Shown here: positions 14,629-22,583 of the stretch, piece by piece
Numbering within the stretch: the first letter of the stretch is position 1
Layout: each line of letters starts with the position of its first letter
Source of the DNA: Bacteroidota bacterium
GTDB lineage: Bacteria > Bacteroidota > Bacteroidia > Chitinophagales > Saprospiraceae
Direction: 5' to 3'
Length of the DNA stretch: 22,583 nt
Assembly (NCBI GenBank): GCA_029573365.1
Contig: JAKQGD010000640.1
Span: 1-22,583, forward strand
Translations under genes and position numbers: made by a program
The notes under the pieces: generated by a model
Seen by the model: the letters and a program-made list of their open reading frames with translations, nothing else
What the model was told of the DNA's origin: nothing
The model's database searches: none

Positions 14629-14650
14629 CAATAGGCAGCTAGATTTCGGG

Positions 14651-15607
14651 TCAGGGTAGCTGTACGAGGTCGTAGCTGTCGAGCAGGCTGAAGTCCAGGA
14701 CGGTAGTGCCATGTTTCTTGTCTGGAAAATACATGATTTTGAATTTTGCACCATATACAACCTCTGCCGATGTGTAGGAAGTGCGGGATACCACCTGGTT
14801 GGAATATACTTCATCATAACCTTTGAGAAAGATCATGATTTCCATTGGTGTTTCGGCAAGCATTTCTTCCGAATATTTGTAAAGCGGGCTGTTTTCGTCT
14901 ATGGGGTGAACCACGGTCCAGCTCAGAGAAAGCATATTAATTTTCTTTATTGTGGTTTCCATGGTGTAAAATTTATTGGAGAATACTCCATTTTCCTCTT
15001 CGCTGACAGCCAGGAGCATCCTCACTTCCACATCAGATATTTTGTTGTTTTTGTAAGACGCCAGCCTGAACATCAGTGCTTTGCCGCCCTGGTAGGGTGA
15101 GATAAGGGCTTTTGAGCTGTACCTGATGTGTGACCGTGGCATCGAAAACCGTGCAAAAAACAATCCTGTGGCTATGGCAAAACCGAGCAGGCCTATGAAC
15201 GCCTCAAATGTGGCTACAAAACTGGTCAGAGCCCCCACCGGGCTGATGCGTCCGTACCCTACAGTCGTAAAGGTCTGCGTGGAAAAGAAAAACATTTCCA
15301 GAAATTCTGTCATCAGGCTTCCTCTAGCAGCTCCGGCCAGATGGTCTATGCCTATGGCAAAATAGATAAGGGTAAAAATCACATTGATGCCGAGATATAC
15401 AAGAAAGATCAGAAGTAAAAATTTCCACAGGGGCATACCGAGCAGCCAGTGGTACCAGCTAACATTTTCAAACCATGAAAGTCCTGTTTTTTTTACATTG
15501 GGCGATCCATCCCGGGCATAAAAGCGGCCTGTGTTGTCTTTGCTGTGAGAGCCAAAACCTGTGGTTTCGTCCGATCTGATTCTGCTGAATGTCCTGAATA
15601 CACGCAT
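14651..15607 (-). CDS. Inward-rectifier potassium channel (KirBac type)
   Basis: A 318-residue tetrameric K+ channel subunit in the inner membrane. The cytoplasmic N-terminus (about 1-50) leads into an amphipathic slide helix (WFENVSWYHWLLGMPLW), TM1 at about 61-86, the pore helix EMFFFSTQTF and selectivity filter TVGYG at 115-119, and TM2 at about 125-152 ending FFARFSMPRSHIRYS, the usual Kir boundary. The C-terminal domain (about 160-318) is the Kir immunoglobulin-like cytoplasmic domain, with LMFRLASYKNN, TVVHPIDENSPLY and FKGYDE-like FLKGYDEVYSNQV. All parts appear intact and length is normal for KirBac proteins. It converges on queE with a 22-bp gap and follows a small Cys-rich protein gene on the same strand. 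Confidence 0.95.
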   Translation of the reverse strand: MRVFRTFSRIRSDETTGFGSHSKDNTGRFYARDGSPNVKKTGLSWFENVSWYHWLLGMPLWKFLLLIFLVYLGINVIFTLIYFAIGIDHLAGAARGSLMTEFLEMFFFSTQTFTTVGYGRISPVGALTSFVATFEAFIGLLGFAIATGLFFARFSMPRSHIRYSSKALISPYQGGKALMFRLASYKNNKISDVEVRMLLAVSEEENGVFSNKFYTMETTIKKINMLSLSWTVVHPIDENSPLYKYSEEMLAETPMEIMIFLKGYDEVYSNQVVSRTSYTSAEVVYGAKFKIMYFPDKKHGTTVLDFSLLDSYDLVQLP

Positions 15608-15676
15608 TCTTTGTTCTGCCTGTGTTACAAGAAAACAAACAAAAGAGCAATGCTACGGTTCAAAACCGGTAAAATC

Positions 15677-16039
15677 CTACTCTACATATTCTTTCCTGAT
15701 CACCAGGGCATAAAGGTTGTTTTCAAGAGGCAGATAACCATGCTCGTAACAAAATCGGTAGGCTTTGCCTGTCTTGGTCTTGTATTCGTTGGTGAAGTAA
15801 GAAAATTTAAAACCTTCGTCCAAAAGGTCCGTCCTGGAAACTGTGACTTTTCCGGTAGGGTTCATCATTTCCAGTATTCTCCTGTTTTTCCTGAGAATAT
15901 TGTTGATGTTCCTCATGAACTTGTTCTGGTCTGAATTTTGCTTATTGAAAAATGAAGTACGGCATTGGTCACAACAAAATTTCTTATCCCTCCTTCCGTC
16001 AATTTTATCCCCACATTCATGGCAAACTCTTTTTTCCAT
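15677..16039 (-). CDS. Small Cys-rich (zinc-ribbon-like) protein of unknown function
   Basis: A 120-residue protein. The N-terminus carries CHECGDKI and then KKFCCDQCRTSFFNKQ, two Cys pairs about 15 residues apart that look like a treble-clef or zinc-ribbon site. The middle is basic and helical (FMRNINNILRKNRRILEMM). The C-terminal half (VTVSRTDLLDEGFKFSYFTNEYKTKTGKAYRFCYEHGYLPLENNLYALVIRKE) has an aromatic-rich segment that resembles, from memory, other short Bacteroidota hypotheticals. No signal peptide is present. DNA or RNA binding is possible but not shown. It lies 69 bp upstream of the potassium channel gene on the same strand. Confidence 0.78.
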   Translation of the reverse strand: MEKRVCHECGDKIDGRRDKKFCCDQCRTSFFNKQNSDQNKFMRNINNILRKNRRILEMMNPTGKVTVSRTDLLDEGFKFSYFTNEYKTKTGKAYRFCYEHGYLPLENNLYALVIRKEYVE

Positions 16040-16085
16040 TCTGTAATCTTTAATTTTTTTGCTAAAATACTAAGAATTTTATAAT

Positions 16086-16535
16086 TTACTCTTTTTGTCT
16101 AAAATAATTTAAATAAGCACCGCCACAGGATATAAAAATTAATCCAAAACACACGATGGGCGGCAAAAATGTAAAGAACAGCATTACCACAAACCCAATG
16201 CCAAAAACAATCGTTTGAATGGCCATTATACCTTGCATCGTCTTAGTTGCAGGAGCAGACCTGGATAGCCGCCACAGCGTGAGGCCACTTGCCAGACACA
16301 AAAGCGTCATGCAGGCACTTAGAGCGGTCATGATGTCACTGGTAGTGGGAGAGAAGCCTGCCCCCAGGTTTTGCTTATAATTGGTCATCAGGTCCATTAG
16401 CTGCTTTTCGGTAGCATTTTGAGGTATCGGCTCCTTCACGAAACTGAGCGAATGGATGGCGGCGGTCAGCAGCTGCGAGATATAAGCAGCGGTGACCCAT
16501 TTATTTGTTCCAAAATTACCGTTTGACTTTTTCAT
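16086..16535 (-). CDS. Small integral membrane protein, four predicted helices
   Basis: A 149-residue membrane protein of unknown function. Hydrophobic segments are seen at about 12-30 (WVTAAYISQLLTAAIHSL), 67-87 (IMTALSACMTLLCLASGLTLW), 100-121 (MQGIMAIQTIVFGIGFVVMLFF) and 122-142 (TFLPPIVCFGLIFISCGGAY), with a soluble loop of about 30 residues after the first. No motif of a named transporter or enzyme family is recognised. It lies 34 bp downstream of the CoA-transferase-family gene and 46 bp upstream of the Cys-rich gene, so it may belong to the same transcript. Confidence 0.68.
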   Translation of the reverse strand: MKKSNGNFGTNKWVTAAYISQLLTAAIHSLSFVKEPIPQNATEKQLMDLMTNYKQNLGAGFSPTTSDIMTALSACMTLLCLASGLTLWRLSRSAPATKTMQGIMAIQTIVFGIGFVVMLFFTFLPPIVCFGLIFISCGGAYLNYFRQKE

Positions 16536-16569
16536 GGCTTAGAAGTATAAAATTTGTCACATCGAAAAA

Positions 16570-17856
16570 TCAAAAAACCTTGAATCTTTCGAAACATGCT
16601 TTTTCCAGTTGTTCCTTATCATCCGGATGTGCTATATCGATCAGGGTTTTGGCTCGCTGCCGCAGATTTTTGCCATACAGATAGGCAACTCCATGTTCTG
16701 TGACGATGTAGTGGGCATGTGCCCTTGTAGCTACGACTCCTGCTCCGGAGTGGAGGAAAGGTACTATTCTGGAAGTACCTTTGTTGGTTCGTGACGGCAG
16801 TGCGATGATCGGCTTTCCTCCCATGCTCAGAGCTGCTCCCCGCAGGAAGTCCATCTGGCCGCCTACGCCACTATACTGGTAGGTACCTATGCTGTCAGAG
16901 CAGATTTGCCCGGTCAGGTCGACTTCTATGGCACTGTTTATAGCCACTACCTTGGGATTCCTTTTGATGACATGGGGGTCATTGACATAGTCAATATCCA
17001 GGAATGCAAATGCAGGATTGTCGTCAATATAGTCATACAGTTTTCTGCTTCCGAGAGCAAAACCGGTGACGATCTTGTTAGGGTGGATGGTTTTGTATTT
17101 ATTGGTCACAATGTCCTTGTCAAAAAGCTCGATGATGCCATCTGACAACATCTCTGTATGTACGCCCAGATCCTTGTGGTTTTGCAAGCATCTGAGCACG
17201 GCATCCGGTATGGCTCCAATACCCATCTGCAGCGTGCTTCTATCCTCTATAAGATTAGCCACATGCTCACCTATCTTTAGTTCGTCGGGACCTACCCGGC
17301 TTCCGAAACTCGCCTCATGGAGCAAGTCCTCGGAGTACACCATGGCACTGAACCTCTTGGTGTGAATGAGTCCGTCGCCATGGGTTCTGGGTACATTGGG
17401 GTTTACCTGGGCAATGACTTTTTTGGCTGTGTTTACTGCTGACCGGGCCACGTCCACAGATACGCCCATGGAACAATAGCCATGTTTGTCAGGTGGTGAT
17501 ACCTGTACTATGGCTACATCTATGGGGAGGACGTTACGTTTAAAGAGTTCCGGAATTTCGCTCAGAAACACAGGTACATAATCTGCCCGTCCTTCGTTGA
17601 CGTCTTTTCTGATGGGCTCCGAAACAAAGAGGGCATTTATTTTAAACGAATCTGCCAGGCCGGGTTTGTCCACAAAAACTTCTCCAAGCACACTGATAAA
17701 TACCAGTTCTACGTCCCTGAGGCGGTCGCCATGTTCTGCCAGGTGGCGGAGCATATTGGTGGGAGTCTGGGCACTGCCCTGGATAAAGACACGATCACCG
17801 CTTTTGATGATTTGCAGGGCTTCATCACAGGACATATATGATACAGGGATTCGCAT
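16570..17856 (-). CDS. Acetyl-CoA hydrolase/transferase family protein
   Basis: A 428-residue class I CoA-transferase-family enzyme of the 4-hydroxybutyrate CoA-transferase/acetyl-CoA hydrolase group. The N-terminal half (IKSGDRVFIQGSAQTP, VSPPDKHGYCSMGVSVD) and C-terminal half (LQMGIGAIPDAVL, GVHTEMLSDGI, YSGVGGQMDFLRGA, RIVPFL, ARAHAHYIVTEHGVAYLYG) follow the family order. The glutamate in HTEM (E235) matches the residue that forms the CoA thioester intermediate. The likely reaction is transfer of CoA between short-chain acids, or acetyl-CoA hydrolysis; the specific substrate cannot be read from sequence. It is cytosolic. A small membrane protein gene follows after 34 bp. Confidence 0.92.
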   Translation of the reverse strand: MRIPVSYMSCDEALQIIKSGDRVFIQGSAQTPTNMLRHLAEHGDRLRDVELVFISVLGEVFVDKPGLADSFKINALFVSEPIRKDVNEGRADYVPVFLSEIPELFKRNVLPIDVAIVQVSPPDKHGYCSMGVSVDVARSAVNTAKKVIAQVNPNVPRTHGDGLIHTKRFSAMVYSEDLLHEASFGSRVGPDELKIGEHVANLIEDRSTLQMGIGAIPDAVLRCLQNHKDLGVHTEMLSDGIIELFDKDIVTNKYKTIHPNKIVTGFALGSRKLYDYIDDNPAFAFLDIDYVNDPHVIKRNPKVVAINSAIEVDLTGQICSDSIGTYQYSGVGGQMDFLRGAALSMGGKPIIALPSRTNKGTSRIVPFLHSGAGVVATRAHAHYIVTEHGVAYLYGKNLRQRAKTLIDIAHPDDKEQLEKACFERFKVF

Positions 17857-17986
17857 ATTTTAAGTATTTAAGTGCAAAGTAAAGCATCATTCAAAACCAG
17901 ACCCTATGAGGGCTGTCATTGCGGGAGGCGATAAAAGTCATTGGTTCATTGTTGTTTGCAATACAACCTAAACATACGCTTATTAT

Positions 17987-18589
17987 TTATTTGGTTTTAA
18001 ACAGGTCGACGATGCCTACTCCCAGCCTGTAAAAATCCATGAGTATGTTTGGCGGTACCAGGGAATCGTGAGAATAAAAAATCAGGTAATAATTGGCAGC
18101 TTCTACCGTCCAGCCACTGGTCTTCGAAAAAAACCTCAGGACCTGATCGTCAAATCTGGCTCTGATAAAATCGGGGTCTTCGCCGCTAAGATGATATTTG
18201 TCAGAGAATATGGGATAGTTTTCAAAATCTATATCCTCCCAGCCCAGAAAGGCCGACAACCTATGTCCTAAATGTTCGGGTTTCATGATAAATTCCGGAA
18301 GGCCCAGTTGTTTGCTATTTGCAAAAAAGACGGTCTGGTCATAGGTCCTTACAGTATTGTTTGTGGCAACCCTGTATCTGTAGTCAAAGATGTTGTATCT
18401 GGGCTCGGTCATGTCAGCCCTTGACAGGCATAAATTTCTGATTTTTCCGTTTCTTCGGCGGAAAAGCTCAAAATACTGAAGCAGGGCTTTTTCGCCAAAT
18501 TCATCACTGTCAGTATATTCCAAACCTGACAACTGAGCCAGGCTTTTATATTTTTCAACCCTGTGTTCATAACTCTCACTCCTAAACAT
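17987..18589 (-). CDS. Hypothetical protein, unrecognised family
   Basis: A 200-residue protein with no signal peptide or membrane segment. The N-terminus is charged and helical (ESYEHRVEKYKSLAQLSGLEY). The middle has NLCLSRADMTEPRYNIFDYRYRV and TYDQTVFFANSKQLGLPEFIMKPE; later segments are FSDKYHLSGEDPDFIRARF and VEAANYYLIFYSHD. The pattern of a FDYRYRV strand, a TVFF strand, a KYHLSGEDPDFIR stretch and a W-V-E segment resembles, from memory, short uncharacterised proteins in several Gram-negative phyla, but no family is named with confidence. Gaps of about 130 bp on both sides make it look monocistronic. Confidence 0.72.
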   Translation of the reverse strand: MFRSESYEHRVEKYKSLAQLSGLEYTDSDEFGEKALLQYFELFRRRNGKIRNLCLSRADMTEPRYNIFDYRYRVATNNTVRTYDQTVFFANSKQLGLPEFIMKPEHLGHRLSAFLGWEDIDFENYPIFSDKYHLSGEDPDFIRARFDDQVLRFFSKTSGWTVEAANYYLIFYSHDSLVPPNILMDFYRLGVGIVDLFKTK

Positions 18590-18694
18590 AGGTTACAGTA
18601 TTTATCGGCAAGATAAGACAATGACGGATATTCATAGAATAATTCTAAATAATATTTTTGGCTGATCTTACGATCAAAAATACCCTGGCGTTGT

Positions 18695-18702
18695 TACCTT
18701 TG
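18695..18702 (+). promoter_or_regulatory. TAnnTTTG -7 box (TACCTTTG) for the sdhCAB operon
   Basis: TACCTTTG lies 24 bp upstream of the sdhC ATG at 18727, giving a short leader. No clear -33 box is visible. Confidence 0.55.
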
Positions 18703-18726
18703 CAAAAATAAAAAAATCAACTTTTT

Positions 18727-19416
18727 ATGAAGTGGTTAGTAGAGTTTTTCGGTTCAGGCATAGGCAAAAAACTGCTTATGAGCCTGACAGGCTTGTTCCT
18801 GATCATTTTTCTGGTGGTGCATTTGGTGGGCAATCTTCAGCTTCTGAAGTCTGATGGAGGCGAGGCATTCAATATTTACGCCAGGTTTATGACCTCCAAT
18901 CCCCTTATCAAAACCGTCTCTTATGGATTGTATTTTTTTATCCTGCTTCATGCCGTTTTGGGATTGATGATAGCGTGGACAAATAAAAAAGCTAAAGGAG
19001 GCAAATACGCTGTAACAGCCTCTTCGCCCAATACCAGTTGGGCTTCAAAAAATATGGCATTGCTGGGTACACTCATACTGGCATTTATCTTTATACATAT
19101 GGGCGATTTTTGGTGGAAGATGCACAACGACCAGCTGCCATACGTGACTTACGACGACACCATGGGCCCAATAAAAAACCTGTATGCCCGCACCGCCGAA
19201 GCCTTTGCCAATCCGGTCATTGTGGTAGGTTACGTCATCGGTATGATTGTACTTGCTTTCCACCTCTGGCATGGCTTCCAGAGTGCCTTTCAGACCCTGG
19301 GCATCAATCATCCCAAATATTCGCCGCTGATCAAAGGAGCTGGCAAGCTGTATGCCATCCTGATACCCCTAGCTTTTGCCATCATCCCTGTATGGTTTTA
19401 TCTGTCACAGGCCTGA
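18727..19416 (+). CDS. sdhC: Succinate dehydrogenase cytochrome b subunit
   Basis: Membrane anchor and heme-binding subunit of succinate:quinone oxidoreductase, b558 (type B) form. The 229-residue protein has five predicted membrane helices starting at about residues 17, 55, 107, 158 and 206. Candidate heme-ligating histidines lie in helices: H32 (VVHLVGN), H75 (ILLHAVLG), H124 (IFIHMGDFWW) and H179/H182 (LAFHLWHGFQSAF). The opening MKWLVEFFGSGIGKKLLMSLTGLFL matches the Bacteroidota protein. As a single-anchor b558 enzyme it needs no sdhD, and none is seen. sdhA follows after 54 bp and sdhB after that. Confidence 0.94.
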   Translation: MKWLVEFFGSGIGKKLLMSLTGLFLIIFLVVHLVGNLQLLKSDGGEAFNIYARFMTSNPLIKTVSYGLYFFILLHAVLGLMIAWTNKKAKGGKYAVTASSPNTSWASKNMALLGTLILAFIFIHMGDFWWKMHNDQLPYVTYDDTMGPIKNLYARTAEAFANPVIVVGYVIGMIVLAFHLWHGFQSAFQTLGINHPKYSPLIKGAGKLYAILIPLAFAIIPVWFYLSQA

Positions 19417-19470
19417 TTAGTTAATTAAAAACGACCTGATTCAGTTTTTTCATAATAACAAAGTAAAAAA

Positions 19471-21465
19471 ATGAATTTAAATTCCAAGATACCGTCTGGC
19501 CCGCTGGCATCCAAATGGACCCAGTATAAATCGTCGATGCCCATAGTCGCCCCAAACAACAAGCGTAAACTGGAAGTGATTGTCGTGGGTTCTGGCCTGG
19601 CGGGAGCAGCTGCAGCTGCCTCTCTCGGAGAGCTAGGCTATGCTGTCAAGTGTTTTACCTTTCATGACAGTCCGAGGAGGGCACACAGCATAGCAGCTCA
19701 GGGTGGCATAAACGCAGCAAAAAATTATGCCAATGATGGTGACAGCATACACCGTCTTTTTTATGATACGATTAAAGGTGGTGACTACAGAGCCCGCGAA
19801 GCCAATGTGCACAGACTGGCAGAGTGCAGCGTCGACATCATAGACCAGTGTGTGGCTCAGGGCGTGCCCTTTGCCAGGGAATATGGTGGACTGCTCGAAA
19901 ACCGATCTTTCGGCGGGGTGCAGGTATCCCGTACATTTTATGCACGCGGGCAGACCGGCCAGCAGTTGCTTATTGGTGCTTATCAGTCCCTGTCCAGGCA
20001 GATCGCTCTCGGCACCGTGGCCATGTACAACAGGCACGAAATGCTGGACCTCGTCATAGTAGACGGCAAAGCCCGGGGCATCATAGCCAGAAACCTGCTG
20101 ACAGGTGAGCTCGAAAGACACGCCGCCCATACCGTGGTGCTGGCTACAGGTGGTTATGGCAATGTATTTTATCTGTCTACTAACGCCATGATGTGTAATG
20201 TCACCGCTGCGTGGAAATCAGTAAGAAAAGGGGCCCTGATGGCCAATCCTTGCTTTACGCAAATTCACCCTACCTGCATACCTGTTTCGGGAGATTACCA
20301 GTCCAAACTGACGCTGATGTCTGAGTCACTCAGGAACGACGGCCGGGTGTGGGTACCCAAAAAAGCGGAAGACGCAGCTGCCATCAGAACAGGCATCCGC
20401 AAGGGGTCGTCCATACCTGAGGAGGACAGAGATTATTTCTTGGAGCGTCGTTACCCTGCCTTTGGCAATCTGGTGCCGAGGGATGTGGCTTCCAGGGCTG
20501 CCAAGGTAGAGTGCGATAAAGGCCACGGCGTCAGCCCTACGGGACTCGCTGTATATCTTGACTTTTCGGCGGCCATCGAGAGATACGGCCGTTCTGAAGC
20601 CAACAAACAGGGACTGACTGACCTTAAAAAAGAACAAATCATAGCCCTCGGCGAAAAAGTAGTTTCCGATAAATACGGCAACCTCTTCGAAATGTACGAA
20701 AAAATCACCGGCGAAAATCCATACAAGGAGCCGATGAAAATCTATCCGGCAGTCCACTACACCATGGGAGGCTTGTGGGTAGACTACAACCTCGAGACCA
20801 ATATACCTGGTCTCTTTGCTCTCGGTGAATGCAATTTTTCTGACCACGGTGCCAACAGGCTCGGGGCCTCAGCATTGATGCAGGGCCTTGCAGATGGATA
20901 TTTTGTCATACCTTACACCTTAGGTACCTTCCTAGCCAATGAAATTTCGACACCAAAAATTAAAAACGACCTTCCGGAATTTCTTGAAGCAGAACAAAAG
21001 ACCCGACAGCTGATAGATAAGCTTTTAAGCATCAAGGGCAATCAGTCGGTAGAAAGTTTTCACCGCAGATTAGGAAAGATAATGTGGGACAACTGCGGTA
21101 TGTCCCGCACCGAAGAAGGCCTTGTTAAAGGCAGACAGATGATCAGAGAGCTACGGGACGAGTTTTACAATGATGTCTTTGTGCCGGGTGACAACAATGA
21201 GTATAATCCAGAACTGGAGAAAGCCATAAGAGTAGCAGACTTCCTGGAGCTAGGCGAACTTATGATGCTAGATGCCCTTAACAGAAACGAGTCATGCGGA
21301 GGACATTTCAGAGAAGAATCCAGCACTCCTGACGGCGAAGCTAAACGTAAAGACGATGAGTTTGCGTATGTAGCCGCCTGGGCATGGGATGACAACCAAC
21401 CCGTCTTGTACAAGGAACCGTTGGTTTTTGAAAACGTAGAACTCAAGACCAGGTCTTACAAATAA
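19471..21465 (+). CDS. sdhA: Succinate dehydrogenase/fumarate reductase flavoprotein subunit
   Basis: Catalytic subunit that oxidises succinate to fumarate (or the reverse) using covalently bound FAD. The 664-residue sequence has the dinucleotide-binding GSGLAG at 40-45, the FAD-attachment histidine in AHSIAAQGGINAAKN (H72), VLATGGYGN, QIHPTCIPVSG, the late FAD/active-site AVHYTMGGLWVDY, and HGANRLGASALMQGL. Length fits the type B enzymes of Bacteroidota and Bacillus (longer than E. coli SdhA at 588). All motifs appear intact. It is flanked by sdhC (54 bp upstream) and sdhB (27 bp downstream) and is clearly part of one operon. Confidence 0.97.
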   Translation: MNLNSKIPSGPLASKWTQYKSSMPIVAPNNKRKLEVIVVGSGLAGAAAAASLGELGYAVKCFTFHDSPRRAHSIAAQGGINAAKNYANDGDSIHRLFYDTIKGGDYRAREANVHRLAECSVDIIDQCVAQGVPFAREYGGLLENRSFGGVQVSRTFYARGQTGQQLLIGAYQSLSRQIALGTVAMYNRHEMLDLVIVDGKARGIIARNLLTGELERHAAHTVVLATGGYGNVFYLSTNAMMCNVTAAWKSVRKGALMANPCFTQIHPTCIPVSGDYQSKLTLMSESLRNDGRVWVPKKAEDAAAIRTGIRKGSSIPEEDRDYFLERRYPAFGNLVPRDVASRAAKVECDKGHGVSPTGLAVYLDFSAAIERYGRSEANKQGLTDLKKEQIIALGEKVVSDKYGNLFEMYEKITGENPYKEPMKIYPAVHYTMGGLWVDYNLETNIPGLFALGECNFSDHGANRLGASALMQGLADGYFVIPYTLGTFLANEISTPKIKNDLPEFLEAEQKTRQLIDKLLSIKGNQSVESFHRRLGKIMWDNCGMSRTEEGLVKGRQMIRELRDEFYNDVFVPGDNNEYNPELEKAIRVADFLELGELMMLDALNRNESCGGHFREESSTPDGEAKRKDDEFAYVAAWAWDDNQPVLYKEPLVFENVELKTRSYK

Positions 21466-21492
21466 CCTAAATCACAAAAATCAGGCTAGATC

Positions 21493-22248
21493 ATGAATAT
21501 GAAACTCAATATAAAGGTTTGGAGGCAAAAAGACAGTAAATCTCAAGGCGGATTTGAAACCTATCAGGTCAATGCCAACGAGCATATGTCCTTCCTCGAA
21601 ATGCTGGATGTACTCAATGAAGACCTTGTAGCCCAGAAAAAAGAGCCAGTAGCTTTCGAGCATGACTGTCGTGAGGGTATATGCGGCACATGCAGCCTTG
21701 TTATCAATGGCAGACCTCATGGTCCCAATGCCGGTACCACCACGTGCCAGTTGCACATGCGTTTTTTTAAGGAAGGCGATACCATAGTAGTAGAGCCTTA
21801 CCGAGCCAAGGCCTTCCCTGTGCTCAAGGACCTGGTCGTAGACCGATCCTCCTTTGACAGGATCATCCAGGCAGGTGGTTATATATCTGTCAATGCCGGC
21901 CAGGCACCTGACGGCAATGCCATTCCGATAGGAAAAGAAAGAGCTTCAAAAGCATTTGAAGCAGCAGCCTGTATCGGATGTGGTGCCTGTGTTGCCGCCT
22001 GCCCCAACGGATCAGCCATGTTGTTTACCTCTGCCAAAGTGAGTCATTTGGGCTTGTTGCCTCAAGGCGAGGTTGAAGCAGAAAGACGGGTTCATGACAT
22101 GGTGGCGCAGATGGACAAGGAAGGCTTTGGTATGTGTTCCAATGTAGGTGCATGTGAGGCAGAATGTCCCAAGGAAATCAAGCTTGATAACATCGCTTAT
22201 CTTAACAGGGCTTATTACAAATCCAGGTTTTCAGGACGCGAAGCCTGA
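21493..22248 (+). CDS. sdhB: Succinate dehydrogenase/fumarate reductase iron-sulfur subunit
   Basis: Electron-transfer subunit linking SdhA flavin to the membrane quinone site. The 251-residue protein carries the ferredoxin-like [2Fe-2S] site with C59, C64, C67 and C85, then the bacterial ferredoxin-type clusters: CIGCGACVAACPNG (C160, C163, C166, C170) and CSNVGACEAECP (C215, C221, C225). Together they would hold the 2Fe-2S, 4Fe-4S and 3Fe-4S centres. A second ATG two codons downstream is a possible alternative start. It ends the sdhCAB operon; its stop codon overlaps the ATG of a doubtful 56-codon frame. Confidence 0.96.
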   Translation: MNMKLNIKVWRQKDSKSQGGFETYQVNANEHMSFLEMLDVLNEDLVAQKKEPVAFEHDCREGICGTCSLVINGRPHGPNAGTTTCQLHMRFFKEGDTIVVEPYRAKAFPVLKDLVVDRSSFDRIIQAGGYISVNAGQAPDGNAIPIGKERASKAFEAAACIGCGACVAACPNGSAMLFTSAKVSHLGLLPQGEVEAERRVHDMVAQMDKEGFGMCSNVGACEAECPKEIKLDNIAYLNRAYYKSRFSGREA

Positions 22249-22418
22249 TGGGCGAAAAGCCAGATTATAAAAAACCGGTAGATGCTGCCAGTAAGGTTTA
22301 TTATCCTCAGTTAATACGTTCGTTTGGCATTTTTACAGGAAATATAAGACCACTGTGCCGCTATCCTGTGACAACAGACGGGAAAAAGCAAACATACGCT
22401 CATAAATCAAATGTGTAA
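22248..22418 (+). CDS. Doubtful 56-residue ORF overlapping the sdhB stop
   Basis: An ATG overlaps the sdhB stop (TGATG) and opens a frame of 56 codons ending TAA one base before the next gene's ATG. The product (MGEKPDYKKPVDAASKVYYP, later RSFGIFTGNIRPLCRYP) is basic with no signal peptide, membrane segment or recognised motif. The precise packing between two genes is suggestive, but no family resemblance is seen and the frame may be chance. Confidence 0.25.
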   Translation: MGEKPDYKKPVDAASKVYYPQLIRSFGIFTGNIRPLCRYPVTTDGKKQTYAHKSNV

Positions 22419-22583
22419 ATGAATAGAGTATTTACGGCACTTGTCTTGTATACTGTCTTTTTGCACATGACCCATGCACAGAGCTCAGGACCGGGAAGCT
22501 GGAACATCCTTAACATTAAATACAATATGAACGATAAATGGAGTGTTTTTGGCGAAGCCCAGTTGCGTTCATTAAAATTTTAC
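22419..22583 (+). CDS. DUF2490-like outer-membrane protein, 3' truncated by window
   Basis: Fifty-five codons of a protein that runs off the window end. A signal peptide (MNRVFTALVLYTVFLHMTHAQS, cleavage likely after HA or AQ) is followed by GSWNILNIKYNMNDKWSVFGEAQLRSLKFY. This W-N-x5-6-Y-x-M-N-D-K-W-S-x-F-G-E-Q-R pattern is typical of the first beta strands of DUF2490 proteins, which are predicted outer-membrane beta barrels in Bacteroidota. The start directly abuts the preceding small frame and lies 170 bp after sdhB; whether it shares the sdh transcript is unknown. Confidence 0.7.
   Translation, partial: MNRVFTALVLYTVFLHMTHAQSSGPGSWNILNIKYNMNDKWSVFGEAQLRSLKFY

Noticed and set aside
22249..22418. 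A missing sdhD-like anchor gene after sdhB
   Set aside because: The small frame has no membrane segment, and the b558-type enzyme needs only one anchor subunit.

Overview
The window reads as an ordinary stretch of a Bacteroidota chromosome, possibly Saprospiria or Chitinophagia; the class is a guess. Evidence for the phylum: a TAnnTTTG -7 promoter box sits just upstream of at least eight genes, ribosome binding sites are mostly weak, the Obg protein lacks the C-terminal OCT domain, the adenylate kinase is short, and DUF3467, DUF2490 and b558-type sdhCAB genes are present. No prophage, integrase, CRISPR array, rRNA or tRNA was seen.

Layout. 1-1767 (+): 3' part of a leucyl aminopeptidase and a secreted protein. 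1784-4158 (-): obg, adk and an NlpC/P60 lipoprotein. 4159-5076: a 0.9-kb noncoding block with a degraded repeat and a 272-bp palindrome-rich tandem duplication. 5137-6059 (+): a ClbS/DfsB-like protein and a DUF2255 protein. 6087-8121 (-): a tryptophanase gene broken by one in-frame TAA, then an Lrp/AsnC regulator. 8236-9945 (+): ornithine aminotransferase (rocD) and a His-rich lipoprotein. 9950-10423 (-): a second lipoprotein. 10436-11111: a 0.68-kb gap with an orphan promoter, a structured stretch and a strong terminator, probably a small RNA gene. 11112-11426 (-): DUF3467. 11636-14628 (+): icd, a HAD phosphatase, a Rid-family protein and queE. 14651-18589 (-): a KirBac-type potassium channel, a Cys-rich small protein, a small membrane protein, an acetyl-CoA hydrolase/transferase-family enzyme and an unknown protein. 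18727-22583 (+): sdhC-sdhA-sdhB, a doubtful micro-ORF and the start of a DUF2490 protein.

How the genes work together. icd and sdhCAB are TCA-cycle enzymes, and sdhCAB also feeds the respiratory chain. The tnaA/lrp/rocD cluster is an amino-acid catabolism module in which Lrp probably controls rocD from a shared AT-rich divergent region; tnaA keeps its promoter but is interrupted. obg and adk are housekeeping genes. queE supplies the queuosine precursor pathway.

No clear new multi-gene system is visible. The best leads are the orphan small RNA at about 10735-10911, the 272-bp duplicated palindromic array at 4444-5035, the tryptophanase nonsense codon, in-phase repeated boxes between lrp and rocD, and a Cys-rich insertion in RocD.
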